From assembly GCA_030447505.1 (NCBI GenBank), contig JAUJOT010000003.1, positions 186,001 to 250,000 of the forward strand: DNA of 64,000 bases. The letters are read 5' to 3'. This stretch comes from Solirubrobacteraceae bacterium (GTDB lineage: Bacteria > Actinomycetota > Thermoleophilia > Solirubrobacterales > Solirubrobacteraceae). Of this stretch, positions 23,984 to 33,013 are shown one piece after another. Below the pieces are notes generated by a model. The model searched no databases. It saw only the letters and a list, made by a program, of their open reading frames with translations, and was not told where the DNA came from. Position 1 is the stretch's first letter; every line of letters begins with the position of its first letter. The position numbers and the translations under genes were made by a program.

Positions 23984-24672
23984 CCGCGCGCCTGGGCAGG
24001 CCGCGGCTGCACCACCGCACGACGGACTCCACGAGCGACCGGGCGCGGGCGCTGGCCCTTGCCGGCGCGCCGCACGGGACGCTCGTCACCGCCGGCGAGC
24101 AGCGCGCGGGCCGCGGCCGGCAGGGCCGGACCTGGAGCGCGCCGCCGGGGCGGGCGCTGCTGATGTCGCTCGTGCTGCGCGAGTGGCCGCCGCTGCTGCC
24201 GATCGTCGGCGCGCTCGCCGTCGCCGACGTCGCCGGGCCGCAGGCGGCGATCAAGTGGCCCAACGACGTGCTGCTCGATGGGCGCAAGCTCGCCGGCGTG
24301 CTCGCGGAGGGGCGCCATCAGGAGGGCTGGGCGGTACTCGGCATCGGCGTCAACGTCGCCCTGCGGGCAAGCGATCTGCCGGACGAGCTGCGCGACCGCG
24401 CCGCCTCGCTCGGGCGCGAGCCCAGCGCGATCGAGCCCACGCTCGACGAGCTGCTCGGCGCGCTGCAGCGGCGCCTCGCGCAGCCGGCGGCGGACCTGCT
24501 TGCCGACTATCGAGCCCGCGACGCGCTGACGGGGCACGCGGTGCGCTGGGCGCACGGCGAGGGGATCGCGCGGGGGGTCGACGACTGCGGGCGACTGCTC
24601 GTCGAGCTGCCCGCCGGCACGCAGACCGCGCTGGATGCCGGCGAGGTGCATCTGCGAGGACTAGCGTTGTAA
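23980..24672 (+). CDS. birA: Biotin--[acetyl-CoA-carboxylase] ligase
   Basis: A 230-residue ligase that attaches biotin to carboxylase carrier domains. Visible are DSTSDRARALALAGAPHGTL, the adenylate-binding GRGRQGRTWSAPPG (about 38-51), KWPNDVLLDGRKLAGVLAE (about 86-104) and GIGVNV. There is no N-terminal winged helix, so it is a class I monofunctional ligase that does not repress. The start is the GTG at 23980, overlapping the previous stop. Confidence 0.92.
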   Translation: MTARLGRPRLHHRTTDSTSDRARALALAGAPHGTLVTAGEQRAGRGRQGRTWSAPPGRALLMSLVLREWPPLLPIVGALAVADVAGPQAAIKWPNDVLLDGRKLAGVLAEGRHQEGWAVLGIGVNVALRASDLPDELRDRAASLGREPSAIEPTLDELLGALQRRLAQPAADLLADYRARDALTGHAVRWAHGEGIARGVDDCGRLLVELPAGTQTALDAGEVHLRGLAL

Positions 24673-24674
24673 CG

Positions 24675-25511
24675 GTGTCCCGCCGGCCGCTCTCGCTGCT
24701 GACGCTCGCGCTCGCGAGCGCGTCGGGGGCCCTCGTCGTGTGGTTTGCCGCGTTCGACGTCGCCCGGCTGCGCGCGCTCGATGCCGGCGCCATGCAGACC
24801 TTCACAGGTGTCGCGAGCGCGCCGCTGCAACCGTCGATCCGCGGCGTCGCGGTGCTCGCCGACCCGATCTGGTTTCTGGGCGGCTGCGCGCTGCTGACCG
24901 TGCTCGCGCTCCTGCGCCGGCGCTGGATCATGGCCGCCGTCGTGCCCGCGATCCTGCTCGGCGCGAACGCCACGACGCAGCTGCTCAAGCCGGCGCTCGC
25001 CGATCCGCGCGCGATTGAGCTGCGCGGCGTGCAGCTCGTCTACGGCTCGGGGCCGAGTGGGCACGCGACTGCGTCGATGTCGCTGGCGCTGTGCTGCGTG
25101 CTCGTCGTCGGCCCGCAGCTGCGCCCGCTCGCGGCCGTGCTCGGCGCGGGCTACGCGATCGCGGTCGGCTACGCGCTCGTCGTGCTCGGCTATCACCTGC
25201 CCAGCGACGTCTTCGGCGGCTATCTCGTCGCGGCGACGTTCACGCTGCTCGGCGCCGCGGCGCTCGCGGCGCTCGAGGGGCGCGCGCCCGACCGTCTCGC
25301 CCGCGCTCGACCGCCGGCGCCGATCTCCGTGCCCGCCCTCGCCGCGGGTGTCACGCTGGCGCTGGCGTGCACCGGCGCGGCGGTCGTCGTGGCCGCGCCG
25401 GGGATGACGCTCAGCGCGCTGCAGCACCCGACGGCGATCGCCGCCGGCGCCGGCATCGCGGTGCTCGGCCTCGCGCTGACCACCGGCCTCGCCGTCGTCT
25501 TGCGCAGGTGA
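24675..25511 (+). CDS. PAP2-family membrane phosphatase
   Basis: A 278-residue membrane protein with about six transmembrane segments and the PAP2 motifs: KPALADPR (C1), GPSGHATA (C2) and GYHLPSDVFGGY (C3, His and Asp of the triad). Such proteins dephosphorylate lipid phosphates, for example undecaprenyl pyrophosphate or phosphatidate. The start is the GTG at 24675, 2 bp after the birA stop. The last 80 residues add two or three more hydrophobic segments. Confidence 0.85.
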   Translation: MSRRPLSLLTLALASASGALVVWFAAFDVARLRALDAGAMQTFTGVASAPLQPSIRGVAVLADPIWFLGGCALLTVLALLRRRWIMAAVVPAILLGANATTQLLKPALADPRAIELRGVQLVYGSGPSGHATASMSLALCCVLVVGPQLRPLAAVLGAGYAIAVGYALVVLGYHLPSDVFGGYLVAATFTLLGAAALAALEGRAPDRLARARPPAPISVPALAAGVTLALACTGAAVVVAAPGMTLSALQHPTAIAAGAGIAVLGLALTTGLAVVLRR

Positions 25512-25571
25512 CGGGGCGCCACGTGCTGCTGGCGCCTCGGATCGGTATGTATGCTCGCGACACGGTTGGTG

Positions 25572-26534
25572 ATGAGCGACCCTTTCCGGACCGGCATAGT
25601 TGATGCGCTCGAGCCGGCGCGCTTGCGGTTGCTCGTCGAGCTGGGCCGGCGCGGGTCCGTGTCGGCGGCCGCCGATGCGTGTCGGACGGGGCAGCCGTCC
25701 GCGAGCAAGCACCTCAAGACGCTCGAAGCGGCGGTCGGCGTGAAGCTCGTCGAGCGCGACGGGCGCGCGAGCCGCTTGACGGATGCGGGGCGGATCGTGG
25801 CGACGCACGCCGCGCGGGTGCTTGACACCTTCGAGGCGATGGAGGAGCAGCTGCGCGCGCTGCATGGCGCCGAGCGCGGCACGTTTGCGCTGGCGGCCTC
25901 GACGACTCCTGGCACCTACGTGCTGCCGTCGATCTTGCAGTGCTTCGCCGACCGTCACCCGCACGTCGACGTCGACGTCGTCATCGGCTCGAGCGCCTGG
26001 GTCGCGCATCGCGTCGCGCATCGCGACGTCCAGCTCGGCCTGGCCGGCGACGTCGCGTTACCCGAGGGCGTGGTAGCGGAGCCGTTCTTGGACGATGAGG
26101 TCGTCGGCATCGCCGCGCCCGGCGCGACGCGACTGCGTGACGGCTGCGCGTCGGTCATCGAGTTGGCCAAGCACACGCTGCTGCTGCGCGAGGCGGGCTC
26201 GTCGACGCGTGCGGTCGCCGAGCGCGCGCTCGCGCACGTCGGCTATCAGCCGGCCAAGCGCTGGGAGCTTGACTCCAACGAGGCGATCAAGCGCTCGGTC
26301 GCGGCCGGTCTCGGCGTCGGCTTTGTCTCGCGGCGCGTCGTCGAGGACGAGCTCGCGCGCGGCGAGCTGGAGAGCTTCGTCGTGCAGGGCGCGGCGTCGA
26401 TGCGTCGCGCGGTGTACCTGCTCCGCGCCGACGGACGGGAGCTGCGACCGGCGGAGCGGGCGTTCGTCGAGACGCTGTGCTCGTGCTGCGCGACGAGCGT
26501 CGCCGGTTGCACCGTCAGGCCCGCCGCCGCGTAG
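25572..26534 (+). CDS. LysR-family transcriptional regulator
   Basis: A 320-residue regulator: N-terminal winged HTH (RLRLLVELGRRGSVSAAADA, about 13-32, then SASKHLKTLEAAVGVKLVER) and a C-terminal periplasmic-binding-like effector domain (GTFALAASTTPGTYVLPSIL, LGVGFVSRRVVEDEL). The family fold resembles CysB/CbbR. It lies directly before a persulfide-dioxygenase-like gene, so regulation of sulfur handling is a guess. The ATG at 25572 is chosen because it starts the usual N-terminus; GTG 25569, TTG 25566 and ATG 25551 are in frame. Confidence 0.85.
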   Translation: MSDPFRTGIVDALEPARLRLLVELGRRGSVSAAADACRTGQPSASKHLKTLEAAVGVKLVERDGRASRLTDAGRIVATHAARVLDTFEAMEEQLRALHGAERGTFALAASTTPGTYVLPSILQCFADRHPHVDVDVVIGSSAWVAHRVAHRDVQLGLAGDVALPEGVVAEPFLDDEVVGIAAPGATRLRDGCASVIELAKHTLLLREAGSSTRAVAERALAHVGYQPAKRWELDSNEAIKRSVAAGLGVGFVSRRVVEDELARGELESFVVQGAASMRRAVYLLRADGRELRPAERAFVETLCSCCATSVAGCTVRPAAA

Positions 26535-26638
26535 ATCCCCGCGCATCCCGCGCCCGATCCAGCGCGGCCACCAGACGCATGCTCTGGCGGCATAGTGCGC
26601 ATGGCACATCTGCTCTGGCTGCATGCCCCGGACGGGCG

Positions 26639-26644
26639 TACGTT
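26639..26644 (+). promoter_or_regulatory. TACGTT -10 element of the MBL-fold gene
   Basis: TACGTT ends 7 nt before the ATG at 26652, supporting that start over the ATG at 26595. Confidence 0.5.
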
Positions 26645-26651
26645 GCGCCGC

Positions 26652-27416
26652 ATGTACTTCCGTCAACTGCTCAACGACGAGACCGCCTGCGCGTCGTACC
26701 TGCTGGGCTGCAAGACGACCGGCGAGTTCGCCGTCGTCGACGCGCACGCCGACCTCGTCGACGAATACATCAGCCTGGCCGACAGCCAAGGTGCGCGCAT
26801 CGTCGCCGTCGTCGAGACCCACCTGCAGGCCGACCACGTCTCCGGTCTTGCCGCGCTCGTCGAGCGCACCGGCGCGGCCGCGTATATGCCGGCCGGGGCC
26901 GGAGTCCAGTTCGACCACCAGCCGCTCGCCGACGGCGAGATCGTCAAGCTCGGCAACACCGAGCTGCGGGCCGTCGCGACTCCCGGGCACGCGCTCGCCC
27001 ACCACGCCTACGTCGTGGCCGACCACGCGCGCTCCGACGACCCGTGGCTCGTTCTCACCGGCGACGCGCTGCTGGTCGGCGACGCCGGCCGCCCCGACCT
27101 GCACGCCCACGGCGAGCACAGCGTCGAGGAGATGGCGCGCACCTTGTATCGCTCGCTCACCGACAGGCTGCTCGCGCTCCCCGACGACCTGGTGCTGTTG
27201 CCCGCGCACTACTCCGGTTCGGTGTGCGGACGCGGCCTGTCATCGACCCCGCTGTCGACCGTCGGCTACGAGCGACGCAACAACACCGCACTCAGATTCG
27301 GTTCTGAGGACGAGTTCGTCGCGGCGCTCACGACCGACATCCCGCCGGCCCCCGACGGTCAGGCGGCGATCGTCGCTGCCAACCGCGCCGGTCGGCCGCT
27401 CGCCGCCGTACGGTGA
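26652..27416 (+). CDS. MBL-fold hydrolase, persulfide dioxygenase (ETHE1)-like
   Basis: A 254-residue metallo-beta-lactamase-fold protein starting MYFRQLLNDETACASYLLGC, the usual opening of ETHE1-like/rhodanese-linked proteins, which oxidise persulfide to sulfite. The metal motif reads THLQADHVSG (56-65): the canonical HxHxDH has Gln59 in place of the second His. Other ligands are present (TPGHALAHHAY, LTGDALLVGDAGRPDL, PAHYSGSVCGRGLSS). The stop overlaps the MFS start. The Gln may alter metal number; some actinobacterial relatives share it. Confidence 0.78.
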   Translation: MYFRQLLNDETACASYLLGCKTTGEFAVVDAHADLVDEYISLADSQGARIVAVVETHLQADHVSGLAALVERTGAAAYMPAGAGVQFDHQPLADGEIVKLGNTELRAVATPGHALAHHAYVVADHARSDDPWLVLTGDALLVGDAGRPDLHAHGEHSVEEMARTLYRSLTDRLLALPDDLVLLPAHYSGSVCGRGLSSTPLSTVGYERRNNTALRFGSEDEFVAALTTDIPPAPDGQAAIVAANRAGRPLAAVR

Positions 27417-28701
27417 ACGCAGCCGCCGTCGAGCTCGGGCTGCGCGAGAACCGCGCGCAGTTCGCGCTGCTCGTCGCGGTCAACGCGTTCGTCGGCGCGA
27501 TGGTCGGGCTGGAGCGCTCGACGCTGCCGCTGATCGGCAGCGAGGACTTCGGCCTGTCCTCGAAGGCCGCCGTACTGTCGTTCATCGCCGCCTTCGGGCT
27601 GGCCAAGGCGTTCACCAACCTCGGCGCCGGCGCGTACGCCACGCGGATCGGCCGGCGGCGGCTGCTGATCGCGGGCTGGACACTCGCGCTGCCGGTGCCG
27701 CTGATGATCGCGATCGCGCCGAACTGGGGCTGGATCGTCGCCGCCAACGCCCTGCTCGGCATCAACCAGGGCCTGGCGTGGTCGATGACCGTCGTCATGA
27801 AGATCGACCTCGTTGGACCCAAGCGCCGCGGCTTCGCGCTCGGCCTCAACGAGGCCGCCGGCTACGGCGGCGTCGCCCTCGCCGCCGCCGCCAGCGGCTG
27901 GCTGGCGTCCGAGTTCGCCGCGCGCGACGTACTCGTCGTCGCCGCAGCGATCATCGCCGCCGTCGCGCTCGTCGTCTGCGTCGTGTTCGTGCGCGACACC
28001 GCCGCCCACGTCGCGCTCGAGCAGTCAACAGACGCCTCCGGTGCAAGCGCGCTCGCGCCGCCGATGCGCGACGCGTTCCGCGAGGCGACGTGGCGCGCGC
28101 CGGCGCTGCGCTCAGCCTCACAAGCGGGCCTGGTCAACAACCTCAACGACGCGCTCGCATGGGCCTCGTCCCGCTGTTTCTCGCCGCCCACGGCGCCGGG
28201 CCCGGCCAGATCGGGCTCGTCGCCGGCCTGTACCCGGCCGTCTGGGGCATCGGACAGATCTGGACCGGGCACTGGTCAGACCGCATCGGCCGCAAGCCAC
28301 TGATCGTCGCCGGAATGCTGCTGCAGGCAGCAGCACTCGCCGCGCTCGCGCTGTCAGCCGGCGCCGTCAGCGCCGCCGCCGCTGCCGCGGTCGTACTCGG
28401 CGTCGGCACGGCGCTGGTCTACCCGACGCTGATCGCGGCCGTCTCCGACGCCGTCACCCCCGTCGCCAGAGCCTCGATCGTCGGCGTCTACCGCTTCTGG
28501 CGCGACATGGGCTACGTCGCCGGCGCACTGATCGCCGGTGTCATCGCCGACACGCTCGGATTCGGCGCTGCGATCGCGATCGTCGCGGCCCTCAGCGCCA
28601 TCTCCGGGCTCTGGGTGCTGTTCGACATGCCCGCCCGGCGCACACCGGCGCCCGCCCCAGCCAGCAATCCCCCAGCCACGCCGGCACACACGACGGCCTA
28701 G
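27413..28701 (+). pseudogene. MFS transporter, interrupted by a one-base frameshift
   Basis: Two frames together give one about 429-residue, 12-segment MFS protein. The first runs from 27413 (VGLERSTLPLIGSEDFGLSS, RRRLLIAGWTLALPVPLMIA) to NNLNDALAW near 28161. The match continues in the next frame with GLVPLFLAAHGAGPGQIGLV to 28701 (WSDRIGRKPLIVAGMLLQAA). One extra G in the GGG at 28161-28163 would restore it. It is coupled to the MBL gene (ATGA-type overlap). Substrate unknown; sulfite or another product of the MBL enzyme is a guess. It may be an assembly error and not decay. Confidence 0.8.
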
Positions 28702-28738
28702 CGGGCGACGCGGGACCTCTCGCGGCCACGTCGTCCGC
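28701..28738. terminator. Stem-loop between convergent MFS and helicase genes
   Basis: GCGGGCGACG (28701-28710) pairs with CGTCGTCCGC (28729-28738) with one G-U pair over an 18-nt loop. It starts at the MFS stop codon and could end transcription from both sides. Confidence 0.45.
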
Positions 28739-28816
28739 CCCGTGCTGCCGGCGCTGACCTGCGAGTCTGCGCGGCAGCGGTGGTGCGCGCTGCCGTTCGC
28801 GGCCGAGGCGTCGCGC

Positions 28817-31800
28817 TCAGGCGGCGGACTCGACATCGTCGTCGACTGACGCCGAAGCGGCCCCGTCCTCGCCGGCCTTCGGCTTGGTGCTCTTGCTGGG
28901 TGCGCGGCGGCGCTTGGGTTTGGCCTGCTCGAGCGATGAGGGAGCGGGTGCGCCGGCGTCGGCGGCATCAGCGGGCGCCGTTTCGGATGCCTTTGGCGTC
29001 TTCGCGGTCCTGGCAGTCGTCTTCGCCGGGGCGCGCCGGCGTCTGGGGGCGGGCTCGTCGGCGGCCGCGCTCGCGGACTGCTGTGCCCCGGGCGCCGTCT
29101 CGGGTACGTCGGCCGCAGCCGGCTTGCGCGCCGGGGCGCGCCGACGCCTGGGCTTGGCCTGCTCGTCCGCCGCGCTCTCCGGCTCCTTCACCGCCGCCGC
29201 CTGCTCGCGCGGATCGGCCGTGGCTGTCTTGCTGGCCGAGGCGCGGCGGCGCCGCGGCTCTGCTGCAGGCTCCTGCGTCACCGCGGCCTCCTGCTTCGGT
29301 CCGCGCGCCGCGAGCAGCGCGGCCGCGGCGTCGGCGATCGCGTCGACGGCCACGGCTTCGTCGACCGGCTTCTGCTGCTTCGTGCGCGCGCGGGAGTGGC
29401 GCGACGCGGTGGCGGACGCAGCCCCCGCGGCGTTCTCGGCAGGCGCAGTCCCCGCGGCGTTCTCGGCGGGCGCAGCCCCCGCGGCGTTCTCGGCGGGCGC
29501 AGTCCGCTCGTCGTTCGCGGCGGGCGCGACCGCGGCCTCGATCTCGGCGCCGCCCGTCTCGCGCGCCGGATCGGAGTCGCGGTGCGCGGCGCGGCCGTTG
29601 CGCGAGCGGCGCGAGCGCTGGCGGCTGGAGGCGCTGCCGCGCGCGCCCTCGCCGCTCTGCGACGCCTCGCCGCCCGCTCCGTTCTGCGCGCTCGTGACGG
29701 CGAGCGCCTCGGCGGCGCCGTCGGCAGCCTCCGCGCCGCCCTTCTTTCGCCGCCGCCGGCTGCCACGCCGGCCGCGGCCCTTCGGGAAGTTGCGCAGCAG
29801 CTCGCGCGACAGTGCGCTCGGCTTGCGCGCCAGACGCGTGCGCGCGCCGCGCAGGATCTCCTCGCCCTCCGGTGTGTGCGCGACCGCGGCGGCGAGCAGC
29901 GCGGCGCTGAGGCGCCGGTCCTGCTTGCGCGCCGCGTGCACGAGCCGGCGGGCGTTGCGGGCATGCGCGGCGCCGCTGGAGTTCACGAGCAGCCCGAGCA
30001 GGCGCTTGGTCTCCGGCCAGCGCTGGACGGCATACTCCTCGTGCACCTCTCGTGTGTAGGAGGCAAGCCGCCAGATCCAGGCGTTCGCCTGGTCGCGCCG
30101 GCCGATGCGCTTCTCGGCGAGCGCCAGCAGCATCACCTTCGTGCCCTCGCGGCGCTCATCGCGCGTCCAGGTGCCGATGATGTCGATCGCCTTGTCGAAG
30201 GCCTCGCCGTCGCGCGAGGCGGCGATCTCCTGCAGCGCGCGGATGCGCAGCTGCGGGTTCTTGTTGCGCTCCAACGCGGTCTCCAGGAAGGCCCGCTTGA
30301 TCACGCCCTCGCGATCGAAGTGCAGCATCGCGCGGGCGCGGCGCCAGCCGCTCGGGGCGACGCGCGCGCCGGCCAGCGCGGCCCACTGGATCTGCTCGCC
30401 GTAGGGCAGGTGCTCGACGGCGATCCGCCACAGCTCGCGCTCGAAGACCTCGATCCGGCGGTCCTCGTCGGCGGTCACCGGCAGCACGCGGCGCTCGACG
30501 CGCACGCGCCGCCCGCGGCCGCGGCGCACGGGCCCGACGACGATCGCACCGCCGCGGTAGACGTCGCGGTCCAGCAGCGAGTGCAGCGTCACGACGGGGT
30601 CGTCGTTCTTCGTGTCCGGTGCGACGAAGTCGACGACGATGCCGGCCTCCTTGCCGGGATGACGGCGTGTGACGCGGCCGACGCGCTGCTGGTAGATCCG
30701 CTTCGAGGCGGTCGGCGCGAGGTGCATGCAGACCGTCGCGCGGGGCGAGTTCCAGCCCTCCGCGAGGAGCTGTGCGTTGACGAGCACGTCGACGTCGCCG
30801 CGCTCGTAGCCGGCGAGGATCTCGGCAAGCTCGCGCTTGGGCGTTTCGCCCGAGACGCCCATCGCCTTGAGGCCCTGCTCGCGAAACGCCTCCGCGACGT
30901 TGTAGGCGTGGCGCACGCCGGCGGCGTAGACGACGCCGGGCACGCCGTTGAAGCGCGTCTTGTAGAGGTCGGCGACGGCCATGTTGAACGGCGCCTGGTC
31001 GAGCAGCTCGGCGAGCATCTCCTGGTCGAACTCCGTGTCGACCTCGCCGCGGCGCAGCGGCACCTTGGCGATCGTCCGCACGCCCGGACCGGGCGGGATC
31101 CGCACGCCCCGCAGCGGAGCGATGACGCCGCGCCGCGCCGCCTGCGCGAGGTCGAAGCGCGAGGTCTGCGTCGGGAAGAGGTCGGTCACGTGGCGTGCGA
31201 TCAGCGCGCCGGTCGCGGTCATGCCGATGAAGATCGGGCCCGACCACTCGCGGATCGCGGCGCTCGTCTTCTCGCCGAGCGCGGTATGCGCCTCGTCGCA
31301 GATGACGATCGAGTAGGCGGGCGAGACGTTGCCGGCGTTGCGGACGAACCACTGGTAGGTCTCGACCGTGACCGGGCCGTTGGCGGCATCCTGGCCCTTG
31401 AGCAGGGCCGGCGTGACGCGCTTGACGTAGCCGCGGTCCTTCAGCTCGCCGTGGAACTGGTCGACGAGGTTGCGACGGTGGGTGAGGATCAGGATGCCGC
31501 CGGTGCGCGACGCCTCGACGAAGCCCATCGCCGCGACGGTCTTGCCGGCACCGGTCGCATGCTCGAACCAGAAGCGCTTGTGGGCGTTGGGGTCGTCGGG
31601 CTGCTCGTCGAGCTGGTCCTCGTCGAGGGCGATGTCGTCGCCACCCAACCCATCCTCGTCGGGCTCTTCCTCGGCCTCGTCCTCGTCGTCGTCATCGCCG
31701 ATGTCGATGTCGACCTCGAAGTCGAGCGGCTCGATGACCTCGGGCTCGTCGTCATCGTCGTCGTCGTCAGCGGCGCCAGCGGCCGGCTCCTCGAACTCCT

Positions 31801-32227
31801 CGTCCTCGTCGTCGAGCGCGAGCACGGGCGCCGCGCTCGGCGCGGCGCCGTTGCCGTTGCCGTTGCCGTTGTGGCGCTGCGCGTCGGCGAGCAGGGCCGT
31901 CAGCGTGCCCGACAGGGCGTCGACCTGGTGCGGATTCAGCGACGTTCCGTCGGCGAGCCGCGGCTCGTCTTCTGACAGCACGCGCTCGAGCCCCAGCATC
32001 AGCGAGTAGCGCCGCCGCCACTCGGTCGACGGCACCTTCGCGCCGGCCTCGATCTCGAGCAGCGCAGCATCGAGCGCGCGGCGCCGAGCGGTGCCGGGTG
32101 CGAGCGCGCCCCCGGTGGTCTCACCGCCGTGCACGAACGCCTCGCGGGTGAACTTCTCCGCGCGGGCGATGTCGGAAGGATTGGGAACGGACGTGGCGGC
32201 GACGGCCACTGGCGTGGGATCAGCCAA
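28817..32227 (-). CDS. SF2 DEAD/DEAH-type helicase with acidic insert and H1-like basic tail
   Basis: A 1136-residue protein with a TTG start (AGGAAG upstream). A Q-motif-like NPHQVDAL (98-105), then an acidic insert (about 138-212, nearly all Asp/Glu), then Walker A ATGAGKT (224-230), DEAH (311-314), TAT (337-339), and motif VI QQRVGRVTRR (513-522). So the motor is a UvrB/RecQ-like SF2 helicase (type I restriction/ERCC3 style). Residues about 640-800 look alpha-helical and HEAT-like. The tail (about 820-1136) is low complexity: three APAENAAGx repeats and four RRRRAPAR/KRRRAPS basic blocks. It is probably a nucleic-acid remodeller. No partner genes adjoin. Confidence 0.8.
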   Translation of the reverse strand: MADPTPVAVAATSVPNPSDIARAEKFTREAFVHGGETTGGALAPGTARRRALDAALLEIEAGAKVPSTEWRRRYSLMLGLERVLSEDEPRLADGTSLNPHQVDALSGTLTALLADAQRHNGNGNGNGAAPSAAPVLALDDEDEEFEEPAAGAADDDDDDDEPEVIEPLDFEVDIDIGDDDDEDEAEEEPDEDGLGGDDIALDEDQLDEQPDDPNAHKRFWFEHATGAGKTVAAMGFVEASRTGGILILTHRRNLVDQFHGELKDRGYVKRVTPALLKGQDAANGPVTVETYQWFVRNAGNVSPAYSIVICDEAHTALGEKTSAAIREWSGPIFIGMTATGALIARHVTDLFPTQTSRFDLAQAARRGVIAPLRGVRIPPGPGVRTIAKVPLRRGEVDTEFDQEMLAELLDQAPFNMAVADLYKTRFNGVPGVVYAAGVRHAYNVAEAFREQGLKAMGVSGETPKRELAEILAGYERGDVDVLVNAQLLAEGWNSPRATVCMHLAPTASKRIYQQRVGRVTRRHPGKEAGIVVDFVAPDTKNDDPVVTLHSLLDRDVYRGGAIVVGPVRRGRGRRVRVERRVLPVTADEDRRIEVFERELWRIAVEHLPYGEQIQWAALAGARVAPSGWRRARAMLHFDREGVIKRAFLETALERNKNPQLRIRALQEIAASRDGEAFDKAIDIIGTWTRDERREGTKVMLLALAEKRIGRRDQANAWIWRLASYTREVHEEYAVQRWPETKRLLGLLVNSSGAAHARNARRLVHAARKQDRRLSAALLAAAVAHTPEGEEILRGARTRLARKPSALSRELLRNFPKGRGRRGSRRRRKKGGAEAADGAAEALAVTSAQNGAGGEASQSGEGARGSASSRQRSRRSRNGRAAHRDSDPARETGGAEIEAAVAPAANDERTAPAENAAGAAPAENAAGTAPAENAAGAASATASRHSRARTKQQKPVDEAVAVDAIADAAAALLAARGPKQEAAVTQEPAAEPRRRRASASKTATADPREQAAAVKEPESAADEQAKPRRRRAPARKPAAADVPETAPGAQQSASAAADEPAPRRRRAPAKTTARTAKTPKASETAPADAADAGAPAPSSLEQAKPKRRRAPSKSTKPKAGEDGAASASVDDDVESAA
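29418..29498 (-). repeat. Three tandem 27-bp repeats in the helicase tail
   Basis: Units 29418-29444, 29445-29471 and 29472-29498 are nearly identical and encode three copies of the nine-residue unit APAENAAGA/T. It is coding low-complexity repeat, not CRISPR. Confidence 0.8.
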
Positions 32228-32417
32228 AGATCGGCTTCCTGCTCGGACCTGATGTGGATCGCGTGCACAAGCCGTCGCGATCCGGATGCCCGGGACGAGC
32301 CCGGTGGGCGGCGTGAGGCGCTACGGCGAACGACCGGTCCTTACCCGCGACAGGAAGCATAGCGAACGTCCTCGGTCTGGCATACGAGATCTCCACCTTC
32401 TGCGACGCTTGTCGCTC

Positions 32418-33002
32418 ATGCGCAACACCCTGATCGCGATCGCCGCCCTCGTCGTCACGGCAGCCGTCGTCGCCGGCATCGTGCAGGCAGGCGCAAGCGA
32501 CGGCGCGACGAGCGCGCCGCCCGAGCCGCTGACGCTCGCGGAGGTCTCGCGCCCGGTCGCGGGCGCGCCGCCCGAGCTGGCGGCGCTGCGCCGGCGCGTC
32601 AACGAGCTCGCCGGCGGCGGGAAGAAGGCGCTCGACGCGCAGCTGCGCGCCCTGCGCGGCCATCCCGTCGTGGTCAACGTCTGGGCGTCGTGGTGCGAGC
32701 CGTGCCTCCATGAGCTGCCGTTTCTCCAGCGCCAGGCGGTCGAGCGCGGCGCGCAGGTCGCGTTTCTCGGTGTGAACTCGGGCGACAACAGCGCCGACGC
32801 GCGGAGGATGGGCGCACGGTTTCCGATGCCGTATCCCTCGTTCGAGGACCCGCGCCAGAACGTGGTCGGTCGCTACCGCGCGCTCGGACTGCCGGTGACG
32901 GCGTTCTACGACGCGCGCGGCGAGCTCGTCACGGTCCATCAGGGTGGCTACAGGACCGAGGCCGAGCTGTCTGCCGACATCGAGCGCTACGCCCTGCGCT
33001 GA
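32418..33002 (+). CDS. TlpA/ResA-like thioredoxin, membrane-anchored
   Basis: A 194-residue extracytoplasmic thiol-disulfide protein. A signal anchor (NTLIAIAALVVTAAVVAGIV, 3-22) leads to the thioredoxin fold with active site WASWCEPC (Cys93, Cys96). ResA/CcmG-type proteins keep apocytochrome cysteines reduced. This one could serve the ccm machinery encoded 14 kb away, but that is inference. It is divergent from the helicase gene (about 190 bp). Confidence 0.85.
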   Translation: MRNTLIAIAALVVTAAVVAGIVQAGASDGATSAPPEPLTLAEVSRPVAGAPPELAALRRRVNELAGGGKKALDAQLRALRGHPVVVNVWASWCEPCLHELPFLQRQAVERGAQVAFLGVNSGDNSADARRMGARFPMPYPSFEDPRQNVVGRYRALGLPVTAFYDARGELVTVHQGGYRTEAELSADIERYALR

Positions 33003-33013
33003 CGAGCTGCGGC

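Noticed and set aside
29418-29498. Tandem repeats that could be a CRISPR array
   Set aside because: They are contiguous, with no spacers, and encode a nine-residue repeat in the helicase.
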